Shown piece after piece: positions 44,496 through 56,726 of a DNA stretch of 64,000 bases; within the stretch, counting starts at the first letter, position 1, and each line of letters opens with the position of its first letter. The stretch comes from Maea johnstoni (taxonomy: Eukaryota > Annelida > Polychaeta > Spionida > Magelonidae), in assembly GCA_963942565.1 (NCBI GenBank), contig OZ012696.1, positions 26,896,744-26,960,743 of the forward strand, read 5' to 3'. The notes beneath the pieces were generated by a model. It saw only the letters and a program-made list of their open reading frames with translations, had not been told where the DNA came from and did no database searches. Position numbers and translations under genes: made by a program.

Positions 44496-45085
44496 AGGCT
44501 CACATTTACCTAACTGGTATTACAGAATTACTTCATCAAATGCCATAAAACCAAGGTGGATGATAAACAAAAGTCTTGCAGTCACAATGGCGAAAGAAGT
44601 TAAAGAATTAATTGACAAATGGATTTTTAGTGATTATTTTTCAAAAGCAGTATTTGTATCTGTATCAGATGAGCCAGTTTTCAAGATATACATTAGAGCT
44701 ATGGACAAATGAGGTTCAATTTTACCTCGCCGGCATTACAAAATTATACGACTAAATGCCATAAAGCTTAAGTAGACGATAGACAAAAATCTTGTGGTCA
44801 TAATGGTGAAAGTAGTTAAAGAATCAATTGATAAATGGATTTTTAGTGATTATTTTTCGAAAGCAGTATTTGTGTCTGTACCAGTTGAGCCAGTTTTCAA
44901 GATCTGCTTTAGAGCTCTGGACAAATAAGGTTCAATTTTACCTTGCCGGCATTACAAAATTATACGATTAAATGCCATGAAACTCAAGTGGACAATTGAC
45001 AAAAATCTTGTGGTCACAATGGTAAAAGAAATATTGAAATCAATTGACAAATGGATTTTTAGTGATTATTTTTTGAAAGCAAGAT
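44496..45085 (+). repeat. Tandem repeat, exact 216-bp period, about 2.7 copies
   Basis: Units start with 'aggytcaattttacctngc' at 44496 (diverged), 44712 and 44928. Shared parts include 'ttgacaaatggatttttagtgattattttt' (read as two halves: ttgacaaatgg and atttttagtgatta). The period is 72 codons. The first unit reads as an open stretch (AKEVKELIDKWIFSDYFSKA), and the other two conserve most of the same residues in the same frame, interrupted by stops. Confidence 0.85.
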
Positions 45086-45189
45086 TGGATTTAAGACAAC
45101 TTGTATAGAGAAATGGTACACACTTGGTTAATGCAAACGGAATTCCCAATTAAAACAAAGCAGGTTAAGCATTTAATGCTTGAATGCAG

Positions 45190-48100
45190 GGATCAGCAGC
45201 TGTGTCAACAATTAGGAGAGTGATACGTGACTCAGACTTTAACCAATTTGTGGCTGCAGCAGCCACAGCACACCTTACTCAGAACATATATCTCTGATAC
45301 TAAGCATCTTAAATAAAACGTTACCTACTAGAAAAATATAGATCAGTTCCTTGGTAAGAACTCACTGAAATATATGACCAGGTTAAACCTTTTTCTGAAG
45401 TTATTTCCAGATTTCATAGCATAGCATCTACGATTTGAAGGGATTTCCAAGCATGAATGGGTTAATGTGTGCCTTTTGCAGAATGCCTAATGTCCAGGCA
45501 AAATTAAATAGCAATTTATATTCTTTGAGGTTTATTCTTTTGCACAGTAATATTGAAATCGAACTGCTCAAGCTAGATATAATAATCAGAAACTGGCTTC
45601 CAGAGATTTCATATTTTTTTAGAGAGGAAAATTTAAATAACATATATGAACTCTAGTATGCATTATTAAGAATTTGAATTTCTAAGAGAAAAATAATAAG
45701 TAAGAAGTAAGGAATTTATAGCTGTGTCAGCAAATGAAAGTGATATGTGAGCGAGACTTTAACCAATTTGCACCTACAGCACCTAACTCTGAACATATTT
45801 CTGATACTATGCATCTCAAATAAAGATTTACCTGCCACAGAAATGTAAATCAGTTCCTTGCTAAGAACTCTCATTGAAATAACCAAACAAGTTGAACCTT
45901 CTTCTGAAGTTATTTTCAAATTTCATAGCATGGCAAGTACAATTTGAAGGGAATTGCAAGCATGAATGGGTTAATGTATGCCATAATTACAGAAATTTTT
46001 ATTTTGCAGGCTAGAAGAAATTTCAGCATATATAAACGTTTTTCAATTTACCCGGTGAATTAGAAAGTAAGGGGCTTAAAGCTAGATACTATTATCTGAA
46101 AGTGACTTTAGTAAAAATTTACTGTCCAGACATTTCTCATTCTAGCATAGGTAATAAGCAATTTATAATTCATACACTGGCTTTTAATCACTATTAGGAC
46201 AATAATACAAGCAAAAGTCAATTTTTATTTTTATTTTTTTTTTATTTATTTTTTTTAATTTTTTTTTTTAGTAAAATTAGAAATGGCTAATTTTAATCAC
46301 AGCATCACCCCTCTCACTGACAATTTCACAGTGTATGCTCTCTATCCAATCTGGATCCACAATTTTTATGTTCAGTCTATTTCTATTTCCCCATGAAATT
46401 CGTTTGCCACAAAATTGTTTTTCAAAGAAAACACTGTGAGATCATAACAAGGATATCATTTACGCAATGGAGCCCTTCCAGGGGCCAACTAGTGTGAGCG
46501 AATTTGAAAGTGATACGAGAGCCAAGTTAACCTATATGGCCAACAAAAAGCCACAACACCTAAATTTGAACAAATTTCGGATAATGATCATCTGTAGTAA
46601 AATTCATCTACCACAGCAATGTAAATCAGTTCATTGCCAAGAACTCTCATTAAAATAATTGATCAATTCAAACCTTATTCTGAAGTCATTTTTAAAACTT
46701 CATAGCATGTGAACTATAATTTGTCAGGATCTCAATGCACGAATGGGTTAATGTCTGCCTGGCTTAGTGAGCGTACAAAACAATTTCCATTTTACAGGCA
46801 ATTAGAAATTATAGCCTACTCTATGTGCAGTATTTCTAATTGACCGTGGAATAGAAATCAAATTTTTATTTGACTGTGAAATAGAATTGAATTGTATTTT
46901 TATTTGGCCTTGTAATAGAAATTAAAATGTTTAAGCTAGGGAGAAAATCTCCCTATTTTTATTTGACTGTGAAATAGAATTGAATTGTATTTTCATTTGG
47001 CCTTGAAATAGAAATTAAAACATTTAAGCTAGGAAGAAAATCTCCCTGCTTCTTCAGGAGTATAATACCATAAGTAGACATAAGCTTGTAGTAAGATTCA
47101 AGGTTAAATACATTCATTTAAGAATAAAAGAGAAGAGTATTCTAGATCAATGGTATTTGGAAAGCACAGAGTTAATGGTAGCATGCCTAATTGAGGATTT
47201 GAGTTTCTTAGAGACAAAAAGATAAATGGGTGGTAGGGAATTCATGTCTCATGGTGGAGAACAAGTACATGGTCTTTTAATCACTATTTGCACACTTATT
47301 GTCTTGAAATCAACTGTTTTTAAGTAAATCTAGAAATGACTAATGGTATTACAGCATTACCTCTCTCACTGACAATTTCATAATGCATGCTTTCTACCCA
47401 TTCTAGATTCATAAATTTCATTTTTATTGTATTTCTAATTCCCAGCCAAATTGAATTTGCTCTATATTAGAAGCTCGCAACAGAATTGCTTCTCATGGAA
47501 AAAGCCCTGAGATCATATCATATGCTATACCAGTGGAGGCCTTCCAGGGGTCTCGCTCCTATTGCTGTGTAGGTAATTACTGCACGCTCTCAAGGTCTGA
47601 CCGTGAAATTAATCAGCTTATGGAATGTCCTTTCCCTTTCCTTAAAACAATGTGTTTATAGTTGCTGAGTACTTAGGTTGCATAGTTAATTACATGCTCT
47701 ATTGACTGTAGTTAATTACATGCTCTATTGACTTTTGGTCGAAAGTTTTCTGCCAATTATGGAAGTGCAAGCATGAACGGGTAAATGTGTTCCTATAATT
47801 ACAGAAATTTCTATTTTTGCAGCCTTAAAGAAATTTCAGCATATATAAACGTTTTCAATTTACCCGGTGAATTAGAAATTAATTAGGGGCTTAAAGCTAG
47901 ATACTATTATCTGAAAGTGATTTTAGTTAAACATTTACCGTCCAGACATTTCACATTTTATCATAGGTAATAAGCAATTTATAATTCATACACTGGCTTT
48001 TAATCACTATTAGGACAATAATACAAGCAAAAGTCAATTTCTTTTTTTTTTCTTTTTATCATAAGCACACTTATTGTCTTGAAATCAATTTGTTTTTTAG

Positions 48101-48560
48101 TAAATCTAGAAATGATTAATGGTATTACAGCATTACCTCTCTCACTGACAATTTCATAATGCATGCTTTCCATTCACTCTGGATCCCTGAAATTTGTTTT
48201 CATCTTATTTCTATTTACCCATCTAATTCAAATTGCCAAATTGAATTGTTTGCTCTAAATTAGAAGCTCACAACAGAATTGCTTCTCATGGAAAAAGCCC
48301 TGAGATCATATCATGTGCTATACCAGTGGAGGACTTCCAGGGGTCTCGCTCCTACTGCTGTTCCTCTACAGCATAAACATTGAATGGTTTAATATGCAAT
48401 CTGGGAGGATATATTTCCTAGCCAACGCATGTGTGTACTTGTTGAACAATGCCAATTACTACACGTTTCTGTGAAGTCTTAAGGTCTGACCATGAAATTA
48501 ATCAGCTTATGGAATGTCCTTTCCCTTTCCTTTAACAATACTTGAGAAATAGATAGGCAT
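45190..48560. repeat. Complex segmental duplication array
   Basis: Landmark phrases recur in the same order. 'gcatgaa(t/c)ggg(t)taatgt' lies at 45451, 45960, 46738 (diverged) and 47771. 'cagcatatataaacg' lies at about 46025 and 47836. 'gctaatggtattacagcattacctctctcactgacaat' variants (read as tctctcactgacaattt) lie at 46310, 47360 and 48139. 'ccgtgaaattaatcagcttatgg' lies at about 47600 and 48487. Copies differ by substitutions and by missing blocks, so the array grew in several steps. No coding frame is kept. Confidence 0.8.
46868..47047. repeat. Tandem duplication of about 85-90 bp within the array
   Basis: 'tttttatttgactgtgaaat' through 'aagctaggRagaaaatctccct' occurs twice, at about 46868-46957 and 46958-47047. 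Confidence 0.85.
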
Positions 48561-48872
48561 TTCATTTAGTATCAAATTAATGTTTGAAATTGTGGGTGTT
48601 TTGGCAGAAAAGTTAAGATTTCATTTTAATGCCTATGTTGGGACAAATGTCACGAGGAGTTAATTTTCCCTTCCCTGAAATTATCAAATGCAATTCTACT
48701 ACTTGCGCATGATTAAGCATTGTATGAAGAAATCCCTCCATGAACCACATATCATGATTCATATGGCAAGACAAAATGGCAATTGAATAAATGTTGCTTG
48801 TATTTTGTAATTGATTTTAGGAGCATATGAACACCAAAAGGTCTTTGCAATATTTCTTCAGGCCAGGTAGTT

Positions 48873-49375
48873 TAAGGTCAGGGATGTTGATGTACTGATA
48901 ACAATGCCAAAAAGCATGTGAGATTAAGTAAAGAATGCAGTCAATGAGAATGATCTTTGCTCCTAAGTCAATGTTGCTGCACATGTTGTAAGTAAAATCA
49001 TTCAGAACAACTTACAATTGTCAAATTGGAAGTTGTTTGATACCTAATAAGTTTTTATTCTTCTTGCTTCTGATAAGCTCTCATACATGTCTTCAAAAGC
49101 TAGGGAAATTAGACAACTATTATGTCATTGCTGAAAGTATGTCTTGGCAGTGACTTTACAAGGATAAGTATTTTTCATGTTTGTTAATTGCAAAAAGGAT
49201 AAGGATAGAGATACACATGTACTGATATCAATAGCAAAATAATGTGTGAGATCAACTAAGGAATGCAGTAAGTAAGAAAGGATATTCTTCATTCATAAGT
49301 AAATGTTGCTGCACGTGTTATAAGTACAATGATTCAGAGCAACTTACACATGATAATGGTAGGTAGTTTGAATTC
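48873..49375. repeat. Direct duplication, about 328-bp spacing
   Basis: 'aaggtcagggatgttgatgt' and onward to 'aagttgtttgat' (48873-49045) is repeated with more change at 49201-49371. Shared phrases are 'gaatgcagt', 'atgttgctgcac.tgtt.taagta' and 'attcaga.caacttaca'. Confidence 0.7.
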
Positions 49376-50576
49376 ACAATGTCATAATCATTTAATAGCA
49401 AAGACATTCAATAGTAACATAAGATCAGTCTGCTTCATATAACAAAGTAGGTATACCATTGCTTAATAAGTGTATGCTACTGCTTAGTATTGTCAAGTAG
49501 TGAAGTTATTTGCTCTTTTCAATTGTTTTATCTTGATTTTGTGTGCTATGGAATCTGATTTCAATTGCTACCTCAGCCTTATAATAGAGTATTTGCTGTT
49601 AACATGATCCTTAAATACTAGTTAGTACTGAAATAATTGAAAAGTAAAATTTTCATGAAAAGAGAATCCCCACTCTATATTTGCATGAATATACAAAGTA
49701 TAACAGACATTGTGTCCATAATGATAACATCAAGTATTAAACATTGATGAAATATTCAAAACATTTATGAAATAACTTTGTGAGTATTTTCTCTTCATTT
49801 CTTTTATATCAATCAAGGGACAAGCACATATCTAAGAATTAGAAGAGATATTCCTTATTTGACAAGATCAACAGTACTCCTCTATTCTGAATAATTGTAA
49901 GTATCCATCATATATTCACATTTGAAACTTTATTTCTAACTTCAGCAATTATTACTTGAACAAGTAAATATTGTGACTACCATGGATATTTTTCTGTACA
50001 CAACTAGAAACAAATTTATCAACCTATCATTGGACAATGTCATTTTTGGTATTATCGTTATATTGGCAATGCCTTTGGAGACATTTTTCAGAGCAAAATA
50101 TATTTCAATAATCTTAAAAGACAGGTTAAGGTCATTGGAACATAACTGATTAAATGCTGGAATGGAAATATTTCTGAACAATGGCAACATGATCTTTTAA
50201 GAATATATCTTTGATTTATGATGAAACAATTTCAAACTTAGATTATTCAATTTTTAGATACATCAGTATCAGCATACAGTCAATAAAGGTCCTATGTGGT
50301 TGGCTACTTCTCATAGAAACAGGTAAGTTTCAGTATACTTTACAATATACAGAAGAAAAAACAAACAAACAAACAAACAAACAAAACAAATAAAAAAAAA
50401 TAACTATAACTATTTGATAATTATTTTGGTTTTCTGATGTTACTTCAACTACCTCAAGTGTTGTACCCTTATCCTTTATACCTGACAATTATATATTCGA
50501 AACCTAAGCTTACCTCTTTGGAGTCAGTAGCCTAAACATAATCTGACACATTTGAGAATAACTTTGTTTAAAATCT
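49376..50576. other. AT-rich DNA before the Polinton genes, nothing recognised
   Basis: No protein family or repeat identified. A minus-strand frame at 49942-50190 has no recognisable motif. The left inverted repeat of the Polinton may lie here or farther left, but its partner is outside the window, so it cannot be identified. Confidence 0.35.
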
Positions 50577-50630
50577 TTGTTTTGCCATTTTGTCCGAGAC
50601 ATATTTCTTTTGTTTTCCAGATCGCTCATG

Positions 50631-51179
50631 ATACAAGTTAAACTGCTAATATTTGCACTGCATGCGCCTGAAGGAACCATAATAGACCTTCAAAGTGTGA
50701 GTGAAAAGCTCAATTCTGACATTGTGGTAGGGTATGTAACATTAAAAGATAAGGATCTGACAGTTAGAATATCGAAAACAGGGTATACGCTGCTCTTTTT
50801 AAAGTCTGATATAGAAGCAGCAATAAATACTTTTTCTAAAATAACAAACTATTTGTCAGATTTGCTAACGCCTCACGTAAACAGGTCCTTTTCGTATAGG
50901 GCTCACTTGATTAATATTCAAGGGACAGTTAGACTCCCTTGTCCTATTAAAGTAGCATTTCCTAGGCTTAAAACATTGTCAATATTTAATATTCCATCTG
51001 AAAATAATAGGTATAGCTTGTATTTTGGTGATCTAGGGTCAGGTACTTTAAGCCCTGCTATAAATGGTTGCAGATTTGACATAATCTGTAAAACTTTAGA
51101 TTCATTTTTTAAGCTTGAAACTCTAATAAAAAATGAGTTTCAAGAGGTGCAAAGAGAGCTTTTATTTGAAGCTCGCTGA
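50631..51179 (+). CDS. Polinton-associated protein of unknown function
   Basis: The frame has about 180 residues from the ATG at 50631, following an acceptor-like stretch (tttgttttccag). It is of mixed alpha/beta character, and two halves have a loosely similar 'strand, Lys/Asp turn, helix' layout. I do not recognise the family. It lies at the left of the Polinton gene block on the same strand and overlaps the next frame by about 45 bases. Membership in the element is inferred from strand, composition and spacing. Confidence 0.5.
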   Translation: MQVKLLIFALHAPEGTIIDLQSVSEKLNSDIVVGYVTLKDKDLTVRISKTGYTLLFLKSDIEAAINTFSKITNYLSDLLTPHVNRSFSYRAHLINIQGTVRLPCPIKVAFPRLKTLSIFNIPSENNRYSLYFGDLGSGTLSPAINGCRFDIICKTLDSFFKLETLIKNEFQEVQRELLFEAR

Positions 51180-52296
51180 ATTTGTTCTAGAGCACCATAA
51201 AAACCTGCAATATGTTTTGATGTTCCCCACTTTTAAGGAAGTAAGTGGGCCTGAATTTGCGAAGGTGCTAAAGAAGCACCTGCAGGTTAAAACCTTCAGT
51301 CATAAAAATTTTATGACTGAGCTGGCTGTGGCCTTAGATAGGCTTTTGGACAGAAATGTCCGTATTGTTGGATTTAAAAGCACCGGAAAATCGGAAATAA
51401 AAACAAGTAGAAGCCACCTAGCCATCCTTTTTAGTAGGGATGGTAGTGTGGACATAAAGCTGTCCGAAAAGGGAACGCCCAAAAAGGCCATTAGGTCTAC
51501 TCTGATGGCTGATCTTAATCTATCAGAGAGCGAAAGTGACACTGATATTGAAGGTGATGATGATCATCCTCAAAATGATAATTGTTCAAAGATTGTTCAA
51601 GAAAAAGCAGAAATTGTCTCATCCTCTAGTGATGAGAGCAATTCTAGTGGAGAGGAAGAGTCCAAACTTATGGACGAGGACTCCGATAGCGATATCGAGG
51701 AGTCATCACTGAATTTAGAAAGTGATGAGGAGAGAAAAGAGAGTAACGTTAAGAAACGTAAAAATGAAAGACATCAAAATTCTGAAGGGGAAGATCAACC
51801 TAACCTTCCCCCTAAAAAGACTCTCAAAAAGAAATTAGTGGAGTCATCCAAGGGGTCAAATCCTGTGACAGGCAAAGACAAAATGCAAATAGTTGAGCGA
51901 GAAAAGCCAACTATTTCATACTCAGATGTGACCGCTTCTTTAAATGAAGCCAGAGAAATATTAACTCCCAACTTGGGAGCCTCAAAGTCCAAAGTGGACA
52001 TCGGAAATGTGAGGTCCAAGTACCTCGTTTGGATTCAAAAATTAAGAAACGCTGGTTCCAAACTAGAACATAAATTGATTTCGAACCAGGAATCAGTCCT
52101 GCGTGTTCTCAAACAGCAGGATATATTAACCGAGGTTATTGAAGAGAACCTAAGGTTATCAAAGCAAATGGTGGAAAATACCTCCAGTAAGTGGGGACAG
52201 TGTAAGGGACAATGTTCTAATCACTGTCTCCAAGCGTTAGACAGCAAAGTTAAATTGACAAGGGGAAGAAAACCTAAAAAGAATCCAAAAAACTAA
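51133..52296 (+). CDS. Polinton-associated acidic/basic protein, unknown function
   Basis: A 387-residue frame. The first 140 residues are mixed helix and strand. Residues about 140-200 are a Ser/Asp/Glu-rich acidic tract, and about 205-245 a Lys-rich stretch. A helical region follows, and the tail ends in basic RGRKPKK-like sequence resembling an AT-hook. Acidic and basic tracts with an AT-hook-like end suggest a nuclear, DNA-associated protein. A short C2H2-finger-like stretch lies just downstream (about 52287-52448). No named family assigned. Confidence 0.55.
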   Translation: MSFKRCKESFYLKLAEFVLEHHKNLQYVLMFPTFKEVSGPEFAKVLKKHLQVKTFSHKNFMTELAVALDRLLDRNVRIVGFKSTGKSEIKTSRSHLAILFSRDGSVDIKLSEKGTPKKAIRSTLMADLNLSESESDTDIEGDDDHPQNDNCSKIVQEKAEIVSSSSDESNSSGEEESKLMDEDSDSDIEESSLNLESDEERKESNVKKRKNERHQNSEGEDQPNLPPKKTLKKKLVESSKGSNPVTGKDKMQIVEREKPTISYSDVTASLNEAREILTPNLGASKSKVDIGNVRSKYLVWIQKLRNAGSKLEHKLISNQESVLRVLKQQDILTEVIEENLRLSKQMVENTSSKWGQCKGQCSNHCLQALDSKVKLTRGRKPKKNPKN

Positions 52297-52449
52297 GGTG
52301 CAAGTATTGTGAGAGGGAGTTTAATTCAAAGAGAATGTACAATATTCATAAGTATCATAAGCATGACCAATTTAAACCAATTGAACATGTCCGTGCAATC
52401 TCTCTGGATTATACTCCTTCAGCAGAATATCGCTTAAAAATACTCTAAG

Positions 52450-52625
52450 TGATTACAAGAAGAGGAACAAGGCTCTTCTCACAATACTTGCTCATCAGGT
52501 GAAAAATAAAACTTGAAATATTTGAAAAATGTACTAAGATATGAAATAGTTCTTAGTGAGTATTTGCACAAATATCACATACTGAACCTTTTTTGAATAT
52601 GAACATGTACGTCTAAGTAAATAGC

Positions 52626-52724
<99 letters not shown>

Positions 52725-53287
52725 AGATAATAATGTCTATGAGAAGATAATAATGTGTATGAACAAAGCTGAGATGTTACTTATGTAATCATATTCACTT
52801 AATCATTGACTGTATTTTCAATTGAATTAAATACTGCCTGCATTGGCCAATGTGCAGTATCAGTAAATTTGTATAATGCATAATAATGTGAATGACATGC
52901 TTTGTACTTTGAATTAGTTTCAATATATAACTACTGTGATTTAGTTTTAATAAATAAACATTATTATTGTAGAGATTATGTATGTGATTGAGACTGCATT
53001 GGTTTCCTGTTCATGTGACTGGAGGTAGAACAACCCTTATTGAAATGATATGATCAACATATCTAAATGAGGTGATTATGTACACTGTAAAGGTTACCGA
53101 ATAAATAAATATGTGTATATAAATGCATTTCCTGTTGTTGTGATTCCATGATACCATTTGATATGTCTCGATACCCTATAAAGCCTTGAGATTGAGGAAC
53201 ACTACCTCACAACTGCAGTCAGAACTCTATCTTTATTCGCACTACAAACTTGTTAGATGCCTTCTATCATGAAATAAACCACCCAGT
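52450..53287. other. Spacer before the polymerase gene, with (TA)n
   Basis: A (TA)n microsatellite at 52628-52720 sits in AT-rich DNA. An AATAAA-like hexamer cluster (52950-52962, 53100-53108) could serve as poly(A) signals for the frames upstream. No gene seen. Confidence 0.4.
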
Positions 53288-56200
53288 ATGCATGTATCTA
53301 AGTCAGCCCTTGGGAAGTATGCTGAAGAGTATATGTATACTCCAACTTCTAAATTAATTGATGTTGAAAGTTATCTGTATAAGGAGGGTCTAAAAATAAT
53401 AAGGTCTACTCTTAAGTGTAAAGTTTCACAACTTCAAAACATCAAATTCCAACTATCTCTTCAAGTTGAACTGAAACGATGGAAGGATAAAGAGCTTGTG
53501 AAAATTCAGCCATGGTTTAACTCTAAAGTTGTCTCCGTCATAGGGAAGGACAGCATAAGTAACATTTTACTTAAAGTATTTGAACATATAATTCAAGGCT
53601 ATGATTCATTTTTAGAGCATGGTTCTGGATGGACATTTCATCAGCTACTTTTTTCAAAGTTGTCCGTTGCAAAGTACCAACCCTTAAAAGGTGGATGTAT
53701 CTCACACAAATTGCCAAAGGTTATAACAAGGAAACATGCATGTTTAACTATTAATTGTGCTAATAACAAGTGTTTCTTGTATGCCGTTTTAGCACACCTT
53801 TACCCATGTAAATCACATCCAGAGAAGCCAAACAATTATGAACCATTTATTGACAATCTAAACTTGAAGAATGTAACGTTTCCAATGAATGTAAAGGATA
53901 TCAGCAAATTTGAATCTTTGAACCAAGTATCCATTAATGTTTTTGGATATTCAGCTGTTCCATATCCTATTTATGTAAGTAAGAATATAGTAGATCATGA
54001 CAGTAAACACATAGACTTGCTTTATTTCAATAAACATTATTATTTGATAAGAAATCTGTCCAGATTTGTTGGATCCAGTTTTAAACAACATAGCTATAAG
54101 AAATTCATATGCAGATTCTGCCTAAGCAGTTACAGTTCAAAACAAAAACTTATGCAACATATGCAGTATTGTTTGAAAAAGTGTCAAAGGTATTCGATGC
54201 CATCAAAAGGCAGTCATCTCTCATTCACAAATCACAGAGCTCAATTCCAAAGCCCATTTGTGATATATTATGACTTTGAAAGTCTGCTAACATGTGATGT
54301 GCCTAAGAATGACAAATCAAAGGTTGTCAAGGAAAAAGTACATGTTCCTATAGCATTTTCAGCCAAACGTGTGTGTACAGAAACAAAGCATAATTCCGAC
54401 CTATATACATATGTTGGATTAGATTGCCTCAAAGTATTTGTCAAGTACCTACAAGATCAACATTCAGAAATTCAGCGGATAAGTTTTACAGAATATTGTG
54501 AAATTAAATGGACCAAATGGAATCTAAGAAGATTCAGCAATAGAAAAACTTGTCAAATCTGTAAAAGTGTCTTCTCATCATCTAATAGAAAATGTGCAGA
54601 TCACGACCATTTGAGTGGCAAGTACAGAATGGCTTTGTGCAATAGATGTAATCTTACATATGCATCCATTCCTTCGAAAATTCCTTGTGTTGCTCACAAC
54701 TGTATGAACTATGATGTGCAATTACTTATAAGTGAATTAGGTCATATCGCAAAAAATAAAAAGTATCAGTTCAAAGTTATTGCAAAAAACAAAGAGCGTT
54801 TCCATGCAGTTTATTTCCACCAATTCATCTTCATTGATTCATTTGCATTCCTCCCAACCTCCCTTTCTAATTTAGTTAACTCCTTACTTACCAAAGGTGT
54901 AGATCAATTCAAGCATACTAAACTTTATGCTCAAAATAATTTAGACCTTTTTCTTAGGAAAGGGGTATTCTGTTATGACTTTTTTGATTCAGTGCGGAAA
55001 TTATCTTATCCTAAATTACCTAGAATAGAAGACTTTTATGATGGTCTTAATGATACCCAAGTCAAACAAGAGGATTATGACCATGCTAAAAAGGTTTGGG
55101 AAACATTTGAATGCACCACTCTGGAGGAATACATGATAAAGTATCTTGAAAGTGATGTTCTATTACTGGTAGATGTATTCGAAGCATTTTGTGGGATGGC
55201 CTTTCAAAGCTATTCTTTAGAGGCTACTAAATATTTGTCCCTCCCTCACTTTGGCATGGATGCTGCACTGAAAATGTCTAATATCAAACTAGAGTTATTG
55301 ACTTCAATTGATATGTATAACTTTATTTCTCAAGGGGTAAGGGGAGGTATTTCATCTATAATGCATAGATATGCTAAGGCTAATAATCCTAAACTGTATG
55401 ATTACCATCCCAATGAGCCTGAATCATATATTATGTACTTTGATTGTACTAATCTGTATGGCTACGCAATGACACAATATTTACCCTTCTCAAATTTCCA
55501 TTGGCTTTCTGAAAAAGAAATGTCTAATCTTCAGATTAAATCCATATCTGATAGAGGATGCGTGGGCTACATTCTTGAAGTTGACTTAGAATATCCCGAA
55601 TGTCTTCATGATCTTCATAATGATTACCCAGTAGCCCCAGAGAAAATGAGTATACCTCCAGATGATTGGTCACCATGGATGACAAAGACTGCCTCAGACC
55701 TAGGGATACCCACCAAAAAAGGACCAGAAAAACTCATTGTATCACTGAGGGATAAACACAGGTACATTTTGCATTTTAGAAATTTGAAACTCTATCTTCA
55801 ATTAGGTCTTAGGCTGGGCAAAATTTATAAAGTCCTGGCCTTTGACCAAAAGCCATGGATGGACTCTTTCATACAATTCAATACAGAGAAGCGCAAGCAA
55901 GCAAAAACCTCATTTGAGCAAGATTTTTGGAAACTTTTATGTAACTCAGCTTATGGAAAACTTCTTGAAGATGTTCGCAAGAGGGTGGATATCAGACTTG
56001 TTACAGATAATAAGAAGTTTGTCACACTTACTTCTAAACCTAATTTTCATACCTTTCAAATAATCAATAAGCGCCTGGTTGCTATGCAGTTAATGAAAAC
56101 ACAAATATTACTCAATAAACCAATTTATGCTGGCTTTGCAGTTTTAGAATTATCAAAAGTGCACATGTACTCTTTCCACTATAAATTTATTAAGTCTTTG

Positions 56201-56710
56201 TATGGTGAAAATGCTGTATTGTTATTTACAGACACTGATTCCTTGTGCTATATTATATATTCCGAAAATATTTACCATGACATTAAAAATAACTTAAGAT
56301 ACTTTGATACCTCAAATTATGTAAAGCAATCATTACTTTATTCTGAACGAAATAAGAAAAAAATTGGAACATTTAAAGATGAATATGGAGGAATTTCACC
56401 AACAGCATTTGTTGGTCTTCGTTCAAAAATGTATGCCTTAAATACAGAAGAAGGTTGCAATACAAAGAAAGCCAAAGGTCTTAAAAAACAAATCATGGAC
56501 AATATTAGTTTTGAAGATTATGTAGAAACATTAGAGGCTAGACATTTGAAAAAACATAACTTTCTTGCCATTAGATCAATAAAACATACGATTTACTCAA
56601 CAAAGGAAAGGAAAACAGGTTTAAGTCCATGGGATGATAAACGATTTGTAATGGCAGACGGAATAAAAACCTTAGCTTTTGGGCATTATTCAACAAAAAA
56701 GCGTAACTAA
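53288..56710 (+). CDS. Polinton protein-primed DNA polymerase B
   Basis: A 1140-residue frame, normal length for the family. It has the N-terminal region typical of Polinton polymerases (a Cys-rich 'CLTI' strand block, then a zinc-finger-like C-x2-C...H-x3-5-C near residues 275-295). The 3'-5' exonuclease motifs follow (YYDFES, HNCMNYD, YLESDVLLL). An endonuclease VII/HNH-like Cys-His insert lies near residues 420-460. The polymerase palm motifs come next, including DCTNLYGYAM, NSAYGK and DTDS. The enzyme replicates the element's linear DNA from a protein primer. Part of the Polinton fossil. Confidence 0.95.
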   Translation: MHVSKSALGKYAEEYMYTPTSKLIDVESYLYKEGLKIIRSTLKCKVSQLQNIKFQLSLQVELKRWKDKELVKIQPWFNSKVVSVIGKDSISNILLKVFEHIIQGYDSFLEHGSGWTFHQLLFSKLSVAKYQPLKGGCISHKLPKVITRKHACLTINCANNKCFLYAVLAHLYPCKSHPEKPNNYEPFIDNLNLKNVTFPMNVKDISKFESLNQVSINVFGYSAVPYPIYVSKNIVDHDSKHIDLLYFNKHYYLIRNLSRFVGSSFKQHSYKKFICRFCLSSYSSKQKLMQHMQYCLKKCQRYSMPSKGSHLSFTNHRAQFQSPFVIYYDFESLLTCDVPKNDKSKVVKEKVHVPIAFSAKRVCTETKHNSDLYTYVGLDCLKVFVKYLQDQHSEIQRISFTEYCEIKWTKWNLRRFSNRKTCQICKSVFSSSNRKCADHDHLSGKYRMALCNRCNLTYASIPSKIPCVAHNCMNYDVQLLISELGHIAKNKKYQFKVIAKNKERFHAVYFHQFIFIDSFAFLPTSLSNLVNSLLTKGVDQFKHTKLYAQNNLDLFLRKGVFCYDFFDSVRKLSYPKLPRIEDFYDGLNDTQVKQEDYDHAKKVWETFECTTLEEYMIKYLESDVLLLVDVFEAFCGMAFQSYSLEATKYLSLPHFGMDAALKMSNIKLELLTSIDMYNFISQGVRGGISSIMHRYAKANNPKLYDYHPNEPESYIMYFDCTNLYGYAMTQYLPFSNFHWLSEKEMSNLQIKSISDRGCVGYILEVDLEYPECLHDLHNDYPVAPEKMSIPPDDWSPWMTKTASDLGIPTKKGPEKLIVSLRDKHRYILHFRNLKLYLQLGLRLGKIYKVLAFDQKPWMDSFIQFNTEKRKQAKTSFEQDFWKLLCNSAYGKLLEDVRKRVDIRLVTDNKKFVTLTSKPNFHTFQIINKRLVAMQLMKTQILLNKPIYAGFAVLELSKVHMYSFHYKFIKSLYGENAVLLFTDTDSLCYIIYSENIYHDIKNNLRYFDTSNYVKQSLLYSERNKKKIGTFKDEYGGISPTAFVGLRSKMYALNTEEGCNTKKAKGLKKQIMDNISFEDYVETLEARHLKKHNFLAIRSIKHTIYSTKERKTGLSPWDDKRFVMADGIKTLAFGHYSTKKRN

Positions 56711-56726
56711 CGAAAAAGACTGTGAG

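Noticed and set aside
50631-51179. A TBP-like fold for the first Polinton-associated frame
   Set aside because: Two loosely similar halves and an 'LLFLKSD' strand recall TBP, but the key residues of the family are not evident by eye.
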